50,416 bases of DNA. Source: an uncultured Puniceicoccaceae bacterium (GTDB lineage: Bacteria > Verrucomicrobiota > Verrucomicrobiia > Opitutales > Coraliomargaritaceae). This document shows, piece by piece, positions 36,567 to 45,269 of this stretch. The position numbers were made by a program, and so were the translations under genes. Positions within the stretch are counted from its first letter, which is position 1, and each line of letters starts with the position of its first letter. The stretch is from assembly GCA_905479975.1 (NCBI GenBank), contig CAJQOS010000060.1:1-50416 (forward strand). The letters run 5' to 3'. The notes under the pieces are model-generated. The model was not told the DNA's origin. It worked only from the letters and a program-made list of their open reading frames with translations, and did not search any database.

Positions 36567-36896
36567 ATGGATCTTTACCACTCAACCGATATGGACGGGA
36601 TTTCGGAGCTGAATCCGGATAGCGAGCGCATGGACGCATTGATCCAGCAACTCGACATGCCGGGCTTCGACGAGGCGGATCACCCGGATCTAGCGCTGGT
36701 GCATGATGTCAGTGGATGGACGCTCACGCTGTATCCAAATGGAGTCGTGACGTATGAGAACTTGGACGATGACGATGACCAGCCTCGCTACATGACGGGC
36801 ATCAAGCGTGCCAAGGCGCTGCATCTATGGAAGGCACTTGCTCGCGGCGACATCGAAGGCTTGAAGAAGCTCCCTTGGTTGCGCGACGAGGTGTAA
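36567..36896 (+). CDS. Small acidic protein downstream of argA, unknown
   Basis: A 109-residue soluble protein rich in Asp and Glu. Visible features are LDMPGFDEADHPDLALVHD, a strand-like WTLTLYPNGVVTYENL, a DDDDD run and a C-terminal helix AKALHLWKALARGDIEGLKK. I do not recognise a family. It starts 11 bases after argA in the same direction and is therefore probably co-transcribed. Its stop is one base from the stop of the convergent phosphopantetheinyl transferase gene, leaving no room for a terminator between them. Confidence 0.7.
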   Translation: MDLYHSTDMDGISELNPDSERMDALIQQLDMPGFDEADHPDLALVHDVSGWTLTLYPNGVVTYENLDDDDDQPRYMTGIKRAKALHLWKALARGDIEGLKKLPWLRDEV

Positions 36897-36897
36897 G

Positions 36898-37557
36898 TCA
36901 GTTGAGCCAGCACAGAGTCACTACATAATCTCCTAAAAACCGATAGCGAAACTGCATACGCACAGCGGCTTCACGTAATACTTCCGGCAAATGCGGCGCG
37001 ATCTCACCAACCGACATTTGCTCAGATACAGTGTCGATTTGAAGTGCGAGGTCTTTAAAATTCGGTTGAGCGCCCCACTTTGGAAACTGCGCTTTAAAGA
37101 ACGCCTCCTTGGCACTAAATAGTAAGCTGCCCTTTGCTTGATCCTCGCCAACAAAGCTCGCTTCGAGTGGATGCACCACGCGCTCCATCGCGCGAGGACT
37201 CAGGCGCGTGGTTTTTTCCAAATCCAGCCCCACGCAAGTCACCGCATCCGCAGTCGCTGCCACCGCGCAACACAAGCCGCGCGAATGCGAAATCGAGCCG
37301 ACTGTATTTTCCGGCCACCTCGGAATGCCCCCCTCATCTGCCGACAATGCGCACGGTGCTTGAGCGATACCAGACAGCGCTGCTCGCGCGCAACGGCGCC
37401 CCGCGATAAACTCATTGCGACGCGCAACCACGGCGTTTACCAGATGCTGCCCCTCTTCGACATATTCAAAACACTCTGCTTTATCCGCTGCGATAGCGAC
37501 CGCCGCAACGATCTCTGCAGGGACGATTCCTTGCAGGGCAGATTGGAGTTCATTCAT
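36898..37557 (-). CDS. 4'-phosphopantetheinyl transferase, EntD-like
   Basis: A 219-residue enzyme that moves the phosphopantetheine arm of coenzyme A onto carrier proteins. EntD-type landmarks are GRRCARAALSG, IPRWPENTVGSISHSRGLCCAV, the magnesium-binding VGLDLEKTTRLSP and LLFSAKEAFFKAQFP with the catalytic Glu and Lys. EntD types serve siderophore, polyketide or fatty-acid carrier proteins. No biosynthetic cluster is nearby, so it may be the general housekeeping transferase. The ATG at 37557 is chosen by similarity; an in-frame upstream start exists at 37590. Confidence 0.9.
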   Translation of the reverse strand: MNELQSALQGIVPAEIVAAVAIAADKAECFEYVEEGQHLVNAVVARRNEFIAGRRCARAALSGIAQAPCALSADEGGIPRWPENTVGSISHSRGLCCAVAATADAVTCVGLDLEKTTRLSPRAMERVVHPLEASFVGEDQAKGSLLFSAKEAFFKAQFPKWGAQPNFKDLALQIDTVSEQMSVGEIAPHLPEVLREAAVRMQFRYRFLGDYVVTLCWLN

Positions 37558-37684
37558 TAAAGTCAAATCAGGCACGAGATAAGGAAGCAAATCGAACGAA
37601 GCGTGATGCGCAAGCCTCAGGAGAAATCAAATTCAGCGCATTCCAATCCTTGCCACGCTCAGCATTACTAGTAGAAATAAGAAC

Positions 37685-38857
37685 ATGCGCTTATGTCTGT
37701 CTGCTCTAATTGGTTTATGTAGCTTACTGCTTTCCGCGACTTCATGGGCCGAAACCACCACGGGCACATGGGAAGTGCTGGAAGGCTGTCGACTCGTGAG
37801 TGACCCGATCAACGACGGTGATAGCTTTAAAGTGACACATCAGGACAAGACATTCGTCATTCGTTTGTATTTCGTAGATTGCCCCGAGACTTATGACACG
37901 TACATGGAGCGCGTGCGCGACCAGGCCCGCTATTTCTCCATCCCTGAGTCAGACGTGCTAGCGGCAGGTAAACTGGCAAAGGCCTATACGCACAAATTCC
38001 TGCGCGGTGAATTCACAGTCATCACCCAATGGGCAGACGCACGCGGCGGTAAGCAGAAACGCACCTTCGGGCTCGTTCGCAACAAGTCAGGTGAGCCGCT
38101 TTCGGAATCTTTGACCCGCAACGGCCTCGCCCGCATCTATGGCATGCCGACCACAGCCCGCTGGCCAGGCGGCGTCATGCCGCGCACGCACTTGAGTCGC
38201 CTCAAGCAGCACGAACGCACTGCTCAACGAAGTATGACAGGCATCTGGGGCGATGCGACTGGCTCGCTCCAACTCGCAGGGCTCAACGCACTCAGCGCCG
38301 ACATTGAAAACAAAGACGCCTCCACTGCCCTATCCACGACTCAACCACTTGCGCTCAACAGCGCTAGCCGGACTGGAAAACTCATACTCAACACCGCAAC
38401 GGCCGAAGAGCTGGATTCGCTGACGGGAATCGGTCCCGCCCTCGCCTCGTATATCATTGCCGCCCGCCCAATTGCGACAATCGATGACTTGGCCAAAATC
38501 CCAGGCATCACACTGAACACAATCGACGTATTTCGCGATCAAGTGCTGACCGATGAGCCGCCACCTCCTCCGCAAACGGCCGCATTCTATCTGGCTGACA
38601 TTGATACCTATTTAAACAAAGACGTGACGGTGCTCGTCGCCTCAGTCGCACAATCCGATTTGAGTGCGCCAGATAGCTTCCGAGCAGTCATGCTGGATAC
38701 TGCCAATAAAAATGAACCCGGCGGTCAAATCCCAGCCTTAATCCCTGACGAGTTCTACGACTCTTTCATTCAATACTACCAAGAACCCGGGCGCTCGTTT
38801 ACCGGCCTGCTGTTTCAACATAACTCTAAAACCGTGCTAGTCTATAGCCGCAAATAG
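37685..38857 (+). CDS. Secreted thermonuclease-like protein with helix-hairpin-helix domain
   Basis: A 390-residue exported protein (signal peptide to about SWAE). Residues about 35-200 match the staphylococcal nuclease family: INDGDSFKVTH, then the active-site strand VIRLYFVDCPET and GLVRNKSG..LVRNGLARIYG-like segments, ending GIWGDA. Residues about 235-290 are a ComEA-like double helix-hairpin-helix: ILNTATAEELDSLTGIGPAL, then IDDLAKIPGITLNTI, which binds DNA without sequence preference. A unique C-terminal stretch of about 100 residues follows. It probably binds and cuts extracellular or periplasmic nucleic acid. Confidence 0.83.
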   Translation: MRLCLSALIGLCSLLLSATSWAETTTGTWEVLEGCRLVSDPINDGDSFKVTHQDKTFVIRLYFVDCPETYDTYMERVRDQARYFSIPESDVLAAGKLAKAYTHKFLRGEFTVITQWADARGGKQKRTFGLVRNKSGEPLSESLTRNGLARIYGMPTTARWPGGVMPRTHLSRLKQHERTAQRSMTGIWGDATGSLQLAGLNALSADIENKDASTALSTTQPLALNSASRTGKLILNTATAEELDSLTGIGPALASYIIAARPIATIDDLAKIPGITLNTIDVFRDQVLTDEPPPPPQTAAFYLADIDTYLNKDVTVLVASVAQSDLSAPDSFRAVMLDTANKNEPGGQIPALIPDEFYDSFIQYYQEPGRSFTGLLFQHNSKTVLVYSRK

Positions 38858-38875
38858 CCCACCCCCACTCCTCCT

Positions 38876-39694
38876 ATGAGTTTAAAAACATTCAAACACT
38901 ACCTCACTAAAGACGGACAAAACGAAAAGCTCTCTAAGATTGATGCATCACCATGGGATGATCTCCCAACCAGTAAAAAGGAAGCCCTGGACGAATTGAG
39001 CGAGTTACACATACGACTGGCCGACTTGCAGCAACGCTTCCATGTCGATCGTCGCCATAAGTTACTCATCGTGCTGCAAGGGATGGATACCAGCGGCAAA
39101 AACGGCACGATTCGGCACGTCTTTCGTGGTGTGAATCCACAAGGCGTCCACGTCTCAAGCTTCGAAAAACCAACGAGTCGTGAGGCCGCACATGATTTCC
39201 TCTGGCGCATACACAAATGCACACCCACCAACGGCGAAACCATGATCTTCGACCGCAGCCACTACGAGGATGTCTTGGCCGTGCGCGTCAATAAGTTGAA
39301 GCCCGAATCGGTCTGGAAGAAGCGCTTCCGCCACATCAACGATTTCGAGCAGTTGCTCGTCGATGAAGATACGATTATTCTGAAATTCTTCCTACATATC
39401 GACCGAGACACACAAAAGCAGCGCTTGCAGGAACGACTCGACGTGCCGGCGAAAAATTGGAAGTTTGACCAGTCCGATCTCGTTGCGCGTGACAAATGGG
39501 ATGCCTACGAAAAAGCCCATGAGGAAGTATTTGAAAAAACCAGCAAGCCAGATGCCCCATGGTATGTGATACCCGCCAACAAGAAATGGGCGCGTAACTT
39601 ACTCGTTGCTCGAATCATCGTCGCACGTCTGGAAGACCTACACCTGAGCTATCCGAAGGTGAACTACGATCCGAGCGAGATCGAAATCGACTGA
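38876..39694 (+). CDS. ppk2: Polyphosphate kinase 2 family protein
   Basis: A 272-residue nucleotide kinase that uses polyphosphate to phosphorylate ADP, AMP or GDP. The Walker A motif is VLQGMDTSGKNGTIR (residues 67-80) and the Walker B/lid region is IFDRSHYEDVLAVRV (124-138). HIDRDTQKQRLQERLD and WYVIPANKKWARN are further family blocks. The single-domain form of this length is typical of PPK2; whether it is class I, II or III is not decided here. It follows the nuclease gene after 18 bases in the same direction. Confidence 0.93.
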   Translation: MSLKTFKHYLTKDGQNEKLSKIDASPWDDLPTSKKEALDELSELHIRLADLQQRFHVDRRHKLLIVLQGMDTSGKNGTIRHVFRGVNPQGVHVSSFEKPTSREAAHDFLWRIHKCTPTNGETMIFDRSHYEDVLAVRVNKLKPESVWKKRFRHINDFEQLLVDEDTIILKFFLHIDRDTQKQRLQERLDVPAKNWKFDQSDLVARDKWDAYEKAHEEVFEKTSKPDAPWYVIPANKKWARNLLVARIIVARLEDLHLSYPKVNYDPSEIEID

Positions 39695-39907
39695 GCCTTC
39701 GCTAAAGCGACGTCAGGCACGTCTCGGACTCCGCGACACTCAATGGACTGAAAAAGAATGATCTTAAGTATGGTTTCATCACAGAAAAGCGAGCAAAGTG
39801 GCTCAAAATGTCTGCCCAGACTTCAGATCCTACATTTCTAAAAATCCGCCGGACAAGCCCTTTCTCCTTGGGCTAAGCTTACCCATCGAAGACCTTATTT
39901 CAAAAAT
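39695..39907. other. Intergenic region, nothing recognised
   Basis: About 210 bases between the PPK2 and MoeB-like genes. A five-base stem (AGCCC/GGGCT near 39857) is too weak to call a terminator. No promoter or gene was identified. Confidence 0.5.
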
Positions 39908-41035
39908 ATGAACTTAAGCCAAAGCGAGCTCCTACGCTACCAACGACATTTAACCCTACCCGGCTTTGGCGAGGCAGCTCAGTTACGACTCAAAGCCGCA
40001 CGCGTCCTCATCATCGGAGCCGGCGGCCTCGGCTGCCCGGCCCTCCAATACTTGGCTGCGGCCGGCGTGGGCACGCTGGGGATCGTTGACGACGACCGAG
40101 TGAGTCGCTCGAACCTACAGCGCCAGATCCTGTATACCGATGCCGACGTCGGCCTAATGAAAGCGGAAGTGGCCGCAGAGCGCCTGATGGCAATGAATCC
40201 GGACATCACCGCGGTGCCACATGCCACACGACTGAGCGTGGACAATGCACTCGAACTGATCGGCGACTACGATGTGGTGCTGGACGGCTCGGACAATTTC
40301 CCCACACGCTACTTGGTGAATGATGCCTGCGTGCTCGCGGGAAAACCGCTGGTGTATGGCGCACTCTATACCTTTCAAGGGCAAGCCAGTGTCTTTAACT
40401 ATCAAGGCGGACCGACCTATCGCTGCCTGTTTCCCGTGCCGCCCAACCCAAAGGATGCCCCCAACTGCTCGGAAATCGGCGTCCTCGGTGTATTGCCCGG
40501 CATGATCGGAACGATTCAAGCCACGGAAGTAATCAAAGTCCTGACTGGCATTGGCACACCACTTTCAGGCAGGTTGCTGATCTTCGATGCCTTGGAAATG
40601 AGCCAAACTGTGGTGCAGTTCAAGCGAGTGCCGGAAGCGGCAAATGTGGCGGAATTGACCGAAGTCGAATTCGTCTGCGGGATCGCACCCGAAACCGCGA
40701 GTGAGGAAATTACCGCCGAAGCATTCTGCGCAAAGATCGCCGCCGACAGCACACCGCTGCAAATCATCGATGTGCGCGAATCATGGGAACGCGCCCTCTG
40801 TAAAATCGACTCACTGCACATCCCCTTGAAAGCGATCTTGGAGCAGCAAGTCGATCTGAACGCCATGGGGCTAAAGTCCGACCTGCCGACTGTCGTCTAT
40901 TGCAAGGCTGGTGCACGTAGCATGAAAGCGCTGAAAGTGCTCAAATCCCATTACGAATTTTCCGATATCCTAAGCCTACAAGGCGGTATTCTCGAATGGG
41001 GCGAGCACATTGACCCAAGCATACTAGCCTACTAA
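39908..41035 (+). CDS. moeB: MoeB/ThiF-type adenylyltransferase with C-terminal rhodanese domain
   Basis: A 375-residue E1-like enzyme. The adenylation domain has ARVLIIGAGGLGCPALQYLA (nucleotide loop 37-42), IVDDDRVSRSNLQRQILY and the reactive Cys187 in PNCSEIGVLGVLPGMIG. The C-terminal rhodanese domain (about 268-372) carries the persulfide Cys332 in YCKAGARS. It should activate the C terminus of a MoaD- or ThiS-like sulfur carrier and load sulfur on it. The zinc site of classical MoeB is only half kept: Cys173 lacks its CxxC partner (Thr170), and only Cys257 remains downstream, as in some MoeZ-type proteins. No molybdopterin or thiamine genes adjoin it. Confidence 0.9.
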   Translation: MNLSQSELLRYQRHLTLPGFGEAAQLRLKAARVLIIGAGGLGCPALQYLAAAGVGTLGIVDDDRVSRSNLQRQILYTDADVGLMKAEVAAERLMAMNPDITAVPHATRLSVDNALELIGDYDVVLDGSDNFPTRYLVNDACVLAGKPLVYGALYTFQGQASVFNYQGGPTYRCLFPVPPNPKDAPNCSEIGVLGVLPGMIGTIQATEVIKVLTGIGTPLSGRLLIFDALEMSQTVVQFKRVPEAANVAELTEVEFVCGIAPETASEEITAEAFCAKIAADSTPLQIIDVRESWERALCKIDSLHIPLKAILEQQVDLNAMGLKSDLPTVVYCKAGARSMKALKVLKSHYEFSDILSLQGGILEWGEHIDPSILAY

Positions 41036-41074
41036 GCTGCCTAAAATTCCTCCACGAAATCACCACAAAAAAAC

Positions 41075-41758
41075 ATGATCATTCGTAAAATTGCTCAGAA
41101 AACAGGCAAATATACTTTATTCCTGATCTGCCTGCTCATTGCACTGATTCTATTTCCAGTGGTCGAAGACCATACCATCGGGAATATCTGCCTCAACGCA
41201 TGGTGCCTAATTACCATGGCAGCTTTAGCAATTTCCTTGCAGGATGATCAGCGAAACTTCAAACGCACATTCTATACGGGAGGGTTCGTCTTCTTACTCA
41301 TATTCATCGCATTGATCGGTCAAGTATTTGCGTGGAATAGTAATCTCATCTACCACCTAATGCTTCCTGCCTGTATCGCGTTTATCGCCTACATCATTTG
41401 GGTGATCCTAGCCTCGATTTTCAGAACCAGTCACATGGGCGCTGATCAACTGAGCGGGGCGATCGTCGCATACATCTTAATAGGTATCGCTTGGGCACTT
41501 TTGTATTCATTCATTGAGTTACTGTGCCCAAACTCATTCTCATTCGTCACCGATGGGGATTTACATGCCAAAGGATCGGCACTGTTCTACTATAGCTTTG
41601 TCACACTGACGACACTCGGCTACGGCGACATCTTACCAACCAGTGAATTTGCCCGCATGGTGGCCTATCTTGAAGCTGTCACCGGCGTCATGTATACAGC
41701 CATTCTGGTGGCAGGCTTGGTCGGTCACATCGGCAGTCATAAAAAAGAAGGCAACTAA
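41075..41758 (+). CDS. Two-pore-helix potassium channel family protein
   Basis: A 227-residue membrane protein with about six hydrophobic segments. The last two enclose a pore loop with the potassium selectivity filter TTLGYGD (residues 179-185), preceded by LFYYSFVT. The C terminus is very short, with no RCK or cyclic-nucleotide domain, so gating is not evident. It should let potassium pass through the inner membrane. The gene begins 40 bases after the MoeB-like gene. Confidence 0.88.
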   Translation: MIIRKIAQKTGKYTLFLICLLIALILFPVVEDHTIGNICLNAWCLITMAALAISLQDDQRNFKRTFYTGGFVFLLIFIALIGQVFAWNSNLIYHLMLPACIAFIAYIIWVILASIFRTSHMGADQLSGAIVAYILIGIAWALLYSFIELLCPNSFSFVTDGDLHAKGSALFYYSFVTLTTLGYGDILPTSEFARMVAYLEAVTGVMYTAILVAGLVGHIGSHKKEGN

Positions 41759-41789
41759 CCGGCCGCAACGAGGTCATCCTATACTGATC

Positions 41790-42197
41790 ATGAGACACAC
41801 TATCGCACCCTACTTCGCCCTACTCTTCATGTGCCTGTGCGCACTGAGCACCTCCGGCTGCAAGAGCCTTCAAAGTCAACGCTTCGTCATCAACGAAGCC
41901 ACGATTCAAAACGACACAGAAGGCACACTCCACAACGTGCGCGTCAAACACGAACCGAACGGCACGGTCGGTGCCACCAATGCGATTCTGCCTCATAAAT
42001 CGTTAAATGTCGGCTTTGATGGTCGCACAATGATGGCGAACTCCTGCACCATCTCATGGACAGACGACCACAATCAATTCTATCAAAAAGAAATCATGCT
42101 GCCTAAAAACGAAACCAACAACCCCAGTGAAATGCACTTGCATTACCGAATCGGGGCAAATGGCAAAGTCGTGGCAGAGATCGAAGAGACGCACTAA
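41790..42197 (+). CDS. Small lipoprotein, unknown
   Basis: A 135-residue protein with a lipoprotein signal peptide ending STSGC (Cys at about 27). The mature part reads like a beta-sandwich: ATIQNDTEGTLHNVRVKHEP, LPHKSLNVGF, SCTISWTDD and EMHLHYRIG. No family is recognised. The ATG at 41790 is chosen because it begins directly before the signal peptide. It follows the potassium channel gene by 31 bases and may share its transcript; yicC follows after 59 bases. Confidence 0.75.
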   Translation: MRHTIAPYFALLFMCLCALSTSGCKSLQSQRFVINEATIQNDTEGTLHNVRVKHEPNGTVGATNAILPHKSLNVGFDGRTMMANSCTISWTDDHNQFYQKEIMLPKNETNNPSEMHLHYRIGANGKVVAEIEETH

Positions 42198-42256
42198 TAC
42201 CACCCGCATAAAAAAATGTATCGCCCCCAAGCGGTGCGTCCGACTACAACTATTCT

Positions 42257-43138
42257 ATGAGAAGTATGACAGGATATGGTCGCGGTTCTGCCGATGCCCC
42301 CGAACACAATGTGCGAATCGAAGTCGAGATTACTTCGGTCAATCGTAAAACTTTAGACGCCCAAGTCTCGTGCCCACGCGAGTGGAATGGACTCGACCAG
42401 CAATGCAATGCTTGGCTCAAAGGCGCGTTTCAACGCGGCCGCGTCAACATTCAGATCAAGGTCGAATCAACCGAAGGCACGCCATCCGGCCTCGCATGGA
42501 CTGCGAAAAACCTGGATGAAAGCTTGGAACGGCTCGCATCCTTCGCCAAAAGCCGAAACCTGCCCTTCACAGTCGATAGTCATCTACTGCTGGAACTCGC
42601 GAAGACACTGAAGGACAACTCTGGGCTCGCCGACTGGCACGAACTCGAAGCTTCAATCAAAGCAGCCTTTGATCAAGCGCTAGTCGATATCGACACCATG
42701 CGCCTGAACGAAGGCAATGCGCTCGCACAAGATTTGAAAGAACGCATTCAAGAGCTTGATACGATCCGCGAACAGATCGCTAGCAATGCAGAGAACACCG
42801 TCGCATCGTATCGCGATGCCCTGATGGCGCGCCTGGCACAGCTAAAAATCGAACTAGACATCAACGACGAACGCGTGCTCAAGGAAGTGGCCATCTTCGC
42901 AGACCGCTCCGACATCAGCGAGGAGATCACCCGCCTCAACAGTCACTTTGAGCAATTCAATGAGTTCATCGATTCTAAGGAAGCCACTGGCCGCAAGATG
43001 GACTTCCTCTGCCAGGAAATTCATCGCGAGTTCAATACCACGGGCAGTAAATCGTCACCGATTGAAATCACGCGGGCTGTAATCGAAGGCAAAAATGCCC
43101 TCGAACGCATCCGCGAACAGGTGCAAAACGTCGAATAG
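42257..43138 (+). CDS. yicC: YicC/YloC-family endoribonuclease
   Basis: A 293-residue protein of the YicC family, whose E. coli member cleaves RNA and affects stability of some small RNAs. Hallmarks are the N-terminal [25 protein letters not shown], and the C-terminal [20 protein letters not shown] and [20 protein letters not shown] blocks. Length is typical. The gene ends in a strong terminator shared with the convergent MlaA-hydrolase gene. Confidence 0.95.
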   Translation: MRSMTGYGRGSADAPEHNVRIEVEITSVNRKTLDAQVSCPREWNGLDQQCNAWLKGAFQRGRVNIQIKVESTEGTPSGLAWTAKNLDESLERLASFAKSRNLPFTVDSHLLLELAKTLKDNSGLADWHELEASIKAAFDQALVDIDTMRLNEGNALAQDLKERIQELDTIREQIASNAENTVASYRDALMARLAQLKIELDINDERVLKEVAIFADRSDISEEITRLNSHFEQFNEFIDSKEATGRKMDFLCQEIHREFNTTGSKSSPIEITRAVIEGKNALERIREQVQNVE

Positions 43139-43161
43139 CGCTCACAGTATTTTGCTAGAAA

Positions 43162-43198
43162 AAAGGGGGCTCAGCAGTATTGCTGAGCCCCCTTTGTT
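43162..43198 (+). terminator. Rho-independent terminator, likely bidirectional
   Basis: A 15-base perfect stem: AAAGGGGGCTCAGCA (43162-43176) pairs with TGCTGAGCCCCCTTT (43181-43195) around GTAT. T-rich sequence follows on the plus strand and A-rich sequence precedes it (TAGAAAAAAG), so it can end both yicC and the gene on the other strand. Confidence 0.9.
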
Positions 43199-43237
43199 TA
43201 AATAATTGTCTAGGCAATTACATCGCTCGAAACGTGC

Positions 43238-45100
43238 CTACTTCTTGAGGCGAATTTCAGTGCGAATGGCTTCTTGCAACTCAGGGCGCCAGAGCTCCCC
43301 GAGGTGCCCACCTTGCTTGAATTCTGTAATCTTACCTGCAAATGTATTCTTGAACCAATTCAACTCATCCTTGCTAAGAAGGAAATCATTATCACTCAAT
43401 ACCAAGTGCAGGTTCTTTACTTGCTTCAGGCTACTTTCACGATTCTGGAGGTCGATCGCAGCTTCGATCTGCTGCTCTGTCACGCCCTCGCGCTCATTCA
43501 CTGTAACTGCGATCTTCTTATAGTAGTCATCAAAGCTCAAGCCTTGAAGGTCTTGATATAAAGCACCCTTACTACCAAAAGAGCTCAGCTGCTGATCAAA
43601 CGCACCGGCGATAATGGTTTCGTGCAATGTCATTCTGAAATTCAGACCGATCAAGTAAGACGCTTCTTCATTAGTAAATGGTAGATCTGAAGTAGGCGTC
43701 AGATCCATTTGCGCACTGATGAATGCCTTGGCCAACGCCGAGTCTATCACTTGCTTCGCTCTATCCATATCTCCATTTTTGTAAGGAGCACGATAGAGTG
43801 TATCCAGTGCAGCTAAACTTGCGACTAAGTTAGCCGGAGGATTGATCGCAATCACGTGGCCAACATCTTTAATGCCACGATCTTTCATGTCAGCTGCGAG
43901 ATTCAGTGTATACCAAGCGCCCATTGACATACCAATCATCGAACGGTCGAGGAAATGATCTTCGCCATAGGTAGCAGTGAGGTCGTCCATGATTGCGTAG
44001 TAAGCAATACGCAGCAGTTCCTTATCTTTTTCAACATAACCAGGAGCGTAGCCCTTAGGTGCAGCTGTCATGAACTCCCAGTTGAAAGTGTTGCTGAAAA
44101 TGAGAACGCTGTAGCCTTCGCTGTATGCGAGTTCTGCAAGTGCGAGATCCATATTCCCCTTGCGGTGAGAGCCCAAGCCAGGGAGCTGAATCATCAGCGG
44201 AGCCGGCTCTGGCTGCAACCATACCGAATATGGGAGTTCCTGCTTCCAGCCTTCGATCAAAGCAGAATCGTCGATGCTGCTGTTCTTGAAGCTTTTATCT
44301 TCTGGCTTTGCGAAAATTGCTCGTAGTGTCTGAGTTTCAGCATCATCGCTGCGAGACGTCTCATGCGCGTAATTATTCACTGCGGCCTCACGTGCTGCGC
44401 TATAGAGCAAACGAGTCAGCTGATACGGATCGTAGTTCTCGACCAGTGCATCATTGATCGTGTCCGCATGAGCGGTCATGTCATTAAATGTAAGGAAACC
44501 TCTCGCAATATAGTTGTATGGGCTTTCGACATAAGAAACCGGATTGAGAAACGAATCTCCAATCATACCTAAACCGTCACGCTCAGTGGTAGGCCCGAGG
44601 ATAGGTATAAATAAATACGCTTGAGAATTCCAGCCCCATGCCCCAAAAGTTTGACCGAGATCTTCCTTACTTGGTTGTAGATAGTATTTAGTTGTAGCAG
44701 GATCGCTGAACCCCAAGAAGCCAACAGTGGTGTTAATACCAAAGCGCTTCGTTTCCGTCCAACTCTCATCCCACTGCCACTGCAGTGAATTATTCACCAA
44801 GCGAATCGGATATTGAATATTCGCGTTAAAATTCGAGATATGCTGACGGCCTGGCTCCGGAATTAACCATTTGTAGCCTTTCATCGTGGGATAGATTACG
44901 TTCTCGAACAAGATCGTGTTAAACGCGAACGATGCACGGTTCACCGGCTCAAGCGGATCTTTCACGCCTGTTAGCATCAACTCACCATCCTCAGGGTGGC
45001 TAGCTTCAGGTATTCTAGAAGCATCGTATGATGACGACTGGCAAGAGCAAAGCCCTGCCGCCACCAGAAGCGGAATAATAGGAAACGTTTTTGAATTCAT
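43238..45100 (-). CDS. MlaA-family outer-membrane lipoprotein fused to an alpha/beta hydrolase
   Basis: A 620-residue lipoprotein (signal ending near Cys18/Cys20 in AAGLCSC). Residues about 45-250 match MlaA/VacJ: VKDPLEPVNRASFAFN, RLVNNSLQWQW, INTTVGFLGFSDPA, LGQTFGAWGWNSQAYLFIPI and GDSFLNPVSY. MlaA draws misplaced phospholipids from the outer leaflet of the outer membrane. Residues about 295-620 form an alpha/beta hydrolase: LMIQLPGLGSHR (oxyanion side), the nucleophile elbow MIGMSMGAW (Ser392), LVLSDNDF (Asp570 or 572) and QGGHLGEL (His599). MlaA alone is about 250 residues in E. coli. The gene is single, facing yicC across a shared terminator. A role as lipid extractor plus lipase is inferred. 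Confidence 0.88.
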   Translation of the reverse strand: MNSKTFPIIPLLVAAGLCSCQSSSYDASRIPEASHPEDGELMLTGVKDPLEPVNRASFAFNTILFENVIYPTMKGYKWLIPEPGRQHISNFNANIQYPIRLVNNSLQWQWDESWTETKRFGINTTVGFLGFSDPATTKYYLQPSKEDLGQTFGAWGWNSQAYLFIPILGPTTERDGLGMIGDSFLNPVSYVESPYNYIARGFLTFNDMTAHADTINDALVENYDPYQLTRLLYSAAREAAVNNYAHETSRSDDAETQTLRAIFAKPEDKSFKNSSIDDSALIEGWKQELPYSVWLQPEPAPLMIQLPGLGSHRKGNMDLALAELAYSEGYSVLIFSNTFNWEFMTAAPKGYAPGYVEKDKELLRIAYYAIMDDLTATYGEDHFLDRSMIGMSMGAWYTLNLAADMKDRGIKDVGHVIAINPPANLVASLAALDTLYRAPYKNGDMDRAKQVIDSALAKAFISAQMDLTPTSDLPFTNEEASYLIGLNFRMTLHETIIAGAFDQQLSSFGSKGALYQDLQGLSFDDYYKKIAVTVNEREGVTEQQIEAAIDLQNRESSLKQVKNLHLVLSDNDFLLSKDELNWFKNTFAGKITEFKQGGHLGELWRPELQEAIRTEIRLKK

Positions 45101-45269
45101 AAGAGTGAGTGAGTGATAACAGCGTGTAGGAATGAACACGCACGACCAAGGGGTGATGCTCATATCATACCATTTTTTTTACAAGTTGAAAATTGCCCAC
45201 AATATCGGGCGAATACTGAGGATTTTGGCCGCGCAAACCGAATCGAGAGGCATGCTCCGAAGCGGCCGA

